A stretch of 64,000 nucleotides of DNA from Corynebacterium tuberculostearicum. GTDB lineage: Bacteria > Actinomycetota > Actinomycetes > Mycobacteriales > Mycobacteriaceae. Position 1 is the first letter of the stretch. Each line of letters opens with the position of its first letter. The notes under the pieces were generated by a model that saw only the letters and a list, made by a program, of their open reading frames with translations, ran no database searches and had not been told where the DNA came from. The stretch spans positions 1,612,001 through 1,676,000 of the forward strand of contig NZ_CP065972.1 in the NCBI RefSeq assembly GCF_016127015.1, written 5' to 3'. Shown piece after piece: positions 61,090-64,000 of this stretch. A program made the translations under genes and the position numbers.

Positions 61090-61728
61090 ATGCCACATTC
61101 CGACATTGCCGCAAAGCACGACCGCCTCGTTTGGATCGATTTGGAAATGACCGGCCTGGACCCCGAGCGCCATGTCATCGTCGAGGTCGCCGCCGTCATC
61201 ACCGATGGCAATCTCAACATCCTGGGAGAAGGCATCGATCTGGTCGTCCACGCCACCGAGGAGGAGCTGGCACAGATGGATTCCTTCGTCACCGAGATGC
61301 ATGCCAGTTCCGGGTTGGATAAAGAAATCTGCGAGTCCACCACCTCCATCGGCGAGGCCGAAGATGCCGTGCTTGCGCTCATCAACGAATACTGCGATCC
61401 GGAGCACCCCGCTCCCCTGGCCGGCAATTCCATCGCCACTGATCGCACGTTCATCCGCACCTATATGCCCCGGCTCGATAGTGCCTTGCACTACCGCATG
61501 ATCGACGTGTCCACCATCAAGGAGCTTGCCCGCCGCTGGCACCCGCGCGCCTATTTCAACCAGCCCGATAAAGGCATGGCCCACCGCGCACTGCAGGACA
61601 TCATCGAATCCATCCGCGAGTTGGACTTCTACCGCCGCAGCGTCTTTCGCACCGACGAGGGCCCCACCTCCCCCGAGGCGGAGCAGATTAAGGCCGAAAC
61701 TACCGCAGATTACCAGGCGTTTTTGTAA
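61090..61728 (+). CDS. orn: Oligoribonuclease
   Basis: 3'-5' exoribonuclease that clears 2-5 nucleotide RNAs, including pGpG. 212 residues. DEDDh residues: Asp and Glu in [12 protein letters not shown], Asp in [14 protein letters not shown], His and Asp in [17 protein letters not shown] lies 7 bases before ATG 61090, so that Met is taken as the start with a leaderless transcript; ATG 61081 overlaps the -10 box. Confidence 0.97.
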   Translation: MPHSDIAAKHDRLVWIDLEMTGLDPERHVIVEVAAVITDGNLNILGEGIDLVVHATEEELAQMDSFVTEMHASSGLDKEICESTTSIGEAEDAVLALINEYCDPEHPAPLAGNSIATDRTFIRTYMPRLDSALHYRMIDVSTIKELARRWHPRAYFNQPDKGMAHRALQDIIESIRELDFYRRSVFRTDEGPTSPEAEQIKAETTADYQAFL

Positions 61729-61777
61729 TTTAGGCGGCGTGAGTTAACCTATATCTCGTTGCTTTCACGCAGCGATG

Positions 61778-61850
61778 GTGGCTGTAGTTCAGCTGGTAGA
61801 GCACCAGGTTGTGATCCTGGGTGTCGCGGGTTCGAGTCCCGTCAGCCACC
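61778..61850 (+). tRNA. tRNA-His (GTG)
   Basis: Acceptor GTGGCTG / CAGCCAC with an extra G at 61777 as G-1, anticodon loop TTGTGAT (anticodon GTG), T-loop GGTTCGAGTCC; CCA is encoded at 61851-61853. Confidence 0.96.
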
Positions 61851-61856
61851 CCAAGT

Positions 61857-61882
61857 GCCCGAGCCTTACGCTCGGGCTTTTT
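61857..61882 (+). terminator. Terminator after tRNA-His
   Basis: Stem GCCCGAGC / GCTCGGGC, 5-base loop, TTTTT. It also lies at the 3' end of the convergent LLM gene. Confidence 0.9.
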
Positions 61883-62820
61883 CAGTTTTCTACCTGCATG
61901 CTCGCCAGCAGCTCCTCCGAACGAGCCCGACCAGCAACATCTGGCATATCTCCGGTGACCACAAACTCACTAACGCCTAGCCGCTTGCCGACGCCCCTTA
62001 GTTCCTCCCTCACTTCCTCCACCGTTCCCCATACGTCATGGGCCAACGCCTCCTCTATGCGCCGGCGCTGCTGCCCCGTGGGGGCATCCATGTCCAGCTC
62101 GCCCGCTGGCCGCAAGGTCGCGAACTCGCCGGTCGATTGCGCTCGCACCTTCGCATAGGCTTCCGGCAACAAGAGATCACGGGCGGCCGCGGACGTCTCG
62201 GCAACGGCGATATTGAGCGAAGAGATAATGGGCGGGGCGTCGGCAAGCGCATGTTCGCGATACACTCGCGCAGCGGCCTCCTGCGTGGCTACAGGACCGC
62301 CCAGAATGACACCAAGCCCCAACTTTGCCGCCACCATTGCCGAGCGAAAGCCCGCCAAAACATAGAGCGGGGTGCCCCTATACTCAGGCCTGACCGTCAC
62401 CGCCTCTTCGCCGCGCAGGTAGCGCAAGAGTGTGGCTAGCTCCGCCTCGAAGCGCTGTTTCACCTCGGCCGGCTCCCCCTGGCGCAGCGCCTTTCGCACC
62501 GGCGCGGTAAACCCGACGGAGGAGCCAATCCCTATATCAATGCGCCCGGGATACAGCGCCTCGAGGAAATTAATCTGCTCGGCCACCAGAAACGGCGGGT
62601 GATTGAGCAACATAATGCCGGCCGTCCCCACCCGAATGCGCTGCGTCTGGGCCGCAACGTGCGCCGCGAGCATCCCCGGCTGACCCGCTGGTATTCCCGG
62701 CACACCGTGATGTTCGGCCACCAGAAATCGCCGGAAACCAAGCCCCTCTACGTGCCGCGCGTGCTCAGCCACCTGGTCCAGCGGGCTGGCCGCCCCGCGG
62801 TCTAAAACAGAAAAACGCAT
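61882..62820 (-). CDS. LLM-class flavin-dependent oxidoreductase
   Basis: Luciferase-like monooxygenase or F420/FMN-dependent oxidoreductase, 312 residues from ATG 62820 (MRFSVLDRG). FLVAEHHGVPGIPAGQPGMLAAHVAAQTQRIRVGTAGIMLLNHPPFLVAEQ and DIGIGSSVGF match the MsnO8-type LLM group. Substrate unknown. TACAGT lies 7 bases before the ATG (leaderless), and the upstream in-frame start at 62838 lies before that -10 box. Two copies of a 14-mer that recurs in the window lie inside this gene. Confidence 0.92.
   Translation of the reverse strand: MRFSVLDRGAASPLDQVAEHARHVEGLGFRRFLVAEHHGVPGIPAGQPGMLAAHVAAQTQRIRVGTAGIMLLNHPPFLVAEQINFLEALYPGRIDIGIGSSVGFTAPVRKALRQGEPAEVKQRFEAELATLLRYLRGEEAVTVRPEYRGTPLYVLAGFRSAMVAAKLGLGVILGGPVATQEAAARVYREHALADAPPIISSLNIAVAETSAAARDLLLPEAYAKVRAQSTGEFATLRPAGELDMDAPTGQQRRRIEEALAHDVWGTVEEVREELRGVGKRLGVSEFVVTGDMPDVAGRARSEELLASMQVEN
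61983..61996 (-). repeat. Recurring 14-mer, copy 5
   Basis: Inside the LLM gene, reverse orientation. Confidence 0.8.
62235..62248 (+). repeat. Recurring 14-mer, copy 6
   Basis: Inside the same LLM gene, forward orientation, about 250 bp from copy 5. Confidence 0.8.
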
Positions 62821-62867
62821 GGCCACCACTGTAGCCATGCGCTCATCGCCTGCACCGCGGTTGGGCG

Positions 62868-64000
62868 CTACTGATTGGCGTCCGCGTTACCCTTAGACCA
62901 CTCGTCCCAGGACATATTCCAGTCACCGAGGCCATCCAGCGCATTAAGCGTTTCACCGTAGGTATTGAACACGCGCACCACGTCGCCGCGCTTCATCGTC
63001 TCCTGGAACCACTGGGCAGCCTCCGGCGTCACGTTGATGCAGCCATGAGAGGTATTGGTATTGCCCTGCGCCCACACTGACCACGGAGCGGAGTGGACAT
63101 AGATGCCGGAATAGGACATCTGGGTAGCCCAGTCCACGGTCGTGCGGTAGCCGCCTGCCTCATGGGCTAGGCCAAAGGTCTCCGAGTCCATGACTAGCTG
63201 CGGGTGCTCGTCACCGATGATGTAGCGCCCGTTCGGCGTATCGTACTGATAATCGCGGCCTAACGAGACCGGGATGGCGCGCAAGAACTTCTTATTCTTG
63301 AAGACCTTCATGGTCTTGGTGGCGTTATCAATAATCGCGACGGTGCGGTCCCCAATGGTGAAATTGGTCTTGGCGTTCTCGCCGCCATAGGTTCCGCCGC
63401 CTAGGTCCTTGCCGTACTGGTCCACCTTTACTTCAACCTTAGTGCCCGGCTCCCAGTAGTCCTTCGGACGCCAGCGCACCTCCTGGTTGTTGACCCAGTG
63501 GAAAGCGCCTTTCACCTTGGGGTTGGTGGTCACAGTAATAGTCTTCTCGGCTGCCTTGCGGTCCGTAATCGGCACACCAAAGTTCACACCAATAACCTGG
63601 CCTACGCCCACCTCAGAGTCCGGGATCGGAGTAAGCGAGACTTCGGCAACACCCGCTGCTTGCGGAGTGGAAAAACTGAGGTTCTTCTTGTTGCCATCTA
63701 CATCGGAGGCCACGATGGAATAGGTGTGGTTATAGCCCAGGTCCTCCGCCGTAGACCACGTCTTGGCATCCTTGGAGAGCTTTTCTTTAACTTCCACGCC
63801 CATTTCATTGGTCATGGTGACGCTCTTGAGCTTGCCCGTGGTCTCCACGGTGACTGGCTTGGACGGATCTACATCCGTCGCCCCGTCCTTTACGGAGGCT
63901 ACAAGGCCGCCTTTCTTTTTCTCGGACTCTTTGCCGCCGTCCCTGTCTCCATCCGCATGTGCGGCGGCGGTGGATTCTTGGTCGGCAGCCTGATTCTCGG
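62868..64000 (-). CDS. L,D-transpeptidase with Ig-like domain, 5' end outside window
   Basis: Forms 3-3 cross-links in peptidoglycan. The frame is open to the window edge, about 377 codons seen. An extracytoplasmic Lys/Asp-rich stretch at the visible N-terminus is followed by an Ig-like domain ([13 protein letters not shown] strands: [22 protein letters not shown], about 95-200) and a YkuD catalytic domain with [11 protein letters not shown] and [15 protein letters not shown], which holds the catalytic His and Cys. Layout as in mycobacterial LdtB. Signal peptide or lipobox lies outside the window. Confidence 0.93.
   Translation of the reverse strand, partial: ENQAADQESTAAAHADGDRDGGKESEKKKGGLVASVKDGATDVDPSKPVTVETTGKLKSVTMTNEMGVEVKEKLSKDAKTWSTAEDLGYNHTYSIVASDVDGNKKNLSFSTPQAAGVAEVSLTPIPDSEVGVGQVIGVNFGVPITDRKAAEKTITVTTNPKVKGAFHWVNNQEVRWRPKDYWEPGTKVEVKVDQYGKDLGGGTYGGENAKTNFTIGDRTVAIIDNATKTMKVFKNKKFLRAIPVSLGRDYQYDTPNGRYIIGDEHPQLVMDSETFGLAHEAGGYRTTVDWATQMSYSGIYVHSAPWSVWAQGNTNTSHGCINVTPEAAQWFQETMKRGDVVRVFNTYGETLNALDGLGDWNMSWDEWSKGNADANQ

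Noticed and set aside
61882..62820. LLM oxidoreductase as the monooxygenase partner of the ABC/AhpD cluster
   Set aside because: It lies 17 kb away with no McbR-type box; the LLM class is common, so no link is claimed.

Overview
The window reads as chromosomal DNA of a Corynebacterium. The GC content is moderately high, many genes have a TANNNT -10 box 6-8 bases before the start codon (leaderless or near-leaderless transcripts), and the proteins are of actinobacterial type: RNase E with a long N-terminal extension, a mycothiol-type nitroreductase homologue, a group II truncated globin, a CopD-CtaG fusion and duplicated clpP. The backbone order rne, ndk, DUF4233, folC, valS, clpX, clpP2, clpP1, tig, rpiB, Rv2466c-like, pepN, glbO, thioesterase, ettA, ssb follows Mycobacterium tuberculosis Rv2444c-Rv2478c as I remember it. 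Accessory blocks interrupt that backbone.

Layout. 1-3.3 kb: rne (3' end outside the window). 3.5-5.8 kb: a membrane/winged-helix protein and a divergent arsenite pair arsB/arsR. 6.0-12.7 kb: ndk, two small membrane proteins, folC, valS, mdh. 13-21.6 kb: a TetR regulator, clpX, an SDR, a small Pho-box-linked protein, the pit phosphate transporter, a POT peptide transporter, clpP2-clpP1. 21.7-27.2 kb: the most remarkable block, a DtxR/MntR-type regulator followed by nrdI-nrdE-nrdF, a 91-residue unknown protein and an NADPH:FMN reductase. 27.4-38.4 kb: tig, tRNA-Pro, tRNA-Gly and a run of mostly redox and housekeeping genes. 38.5-48.1 kb: an AhpD-like double-domain protein, a complete peptide/nickel-type ABC importer, a divergent FAD/NAD(P)-binding protein, and metB. 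48.2-57.8 kb: mscS, glbO, ald, thioesterase, ettA, ssb, ctaG/copD, lysR. 57.9-64 kb: tRNA-Arg with a 453-bp IS481-like miniature element at its 3' end, an SDR, an alanine symporter, orn, tRNA-His, an LLM oxidoreductase and a partial L,D-transpeptidase.

Central result. NrdF of the nrdIEF block has lost three carboxylate metal ligands of the class I ribonucleotide reductase beta subunit. Positions that are Glu in class Ib are Gln120, Ser180 and Lys214, while the radical Tyr127, Asp89, His123 and His217 are kept. This is the QSK signature of the metal-free, DOPA-radical class Ie enzymes. The operon is preceded by two perfect 20-bp palindromes in tandem and by a regulator with Mn-type ligands, which suggests a metal-starvation switch to a metal-independent ribonucleotide reductase. 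The small protein and the flavin reductase are candidate extra components.

Second theme. Palindromes matching the McbR sulfur-regulon box (TAGAC-N6-GTCTA) lie in the divergent promoter region between the ABC importer and the FAD protein, and a weaker one lies before metB. This points to uptake and oxidation of an organosulfur compound. Two identical 17-bp direct-repeat boxes precede pit and a small unknown gene, suggesting a shared phosphate-starvation response. A 14-mer (GGGCGTCGGCAAGC) occurs exactly six times in both orientations.
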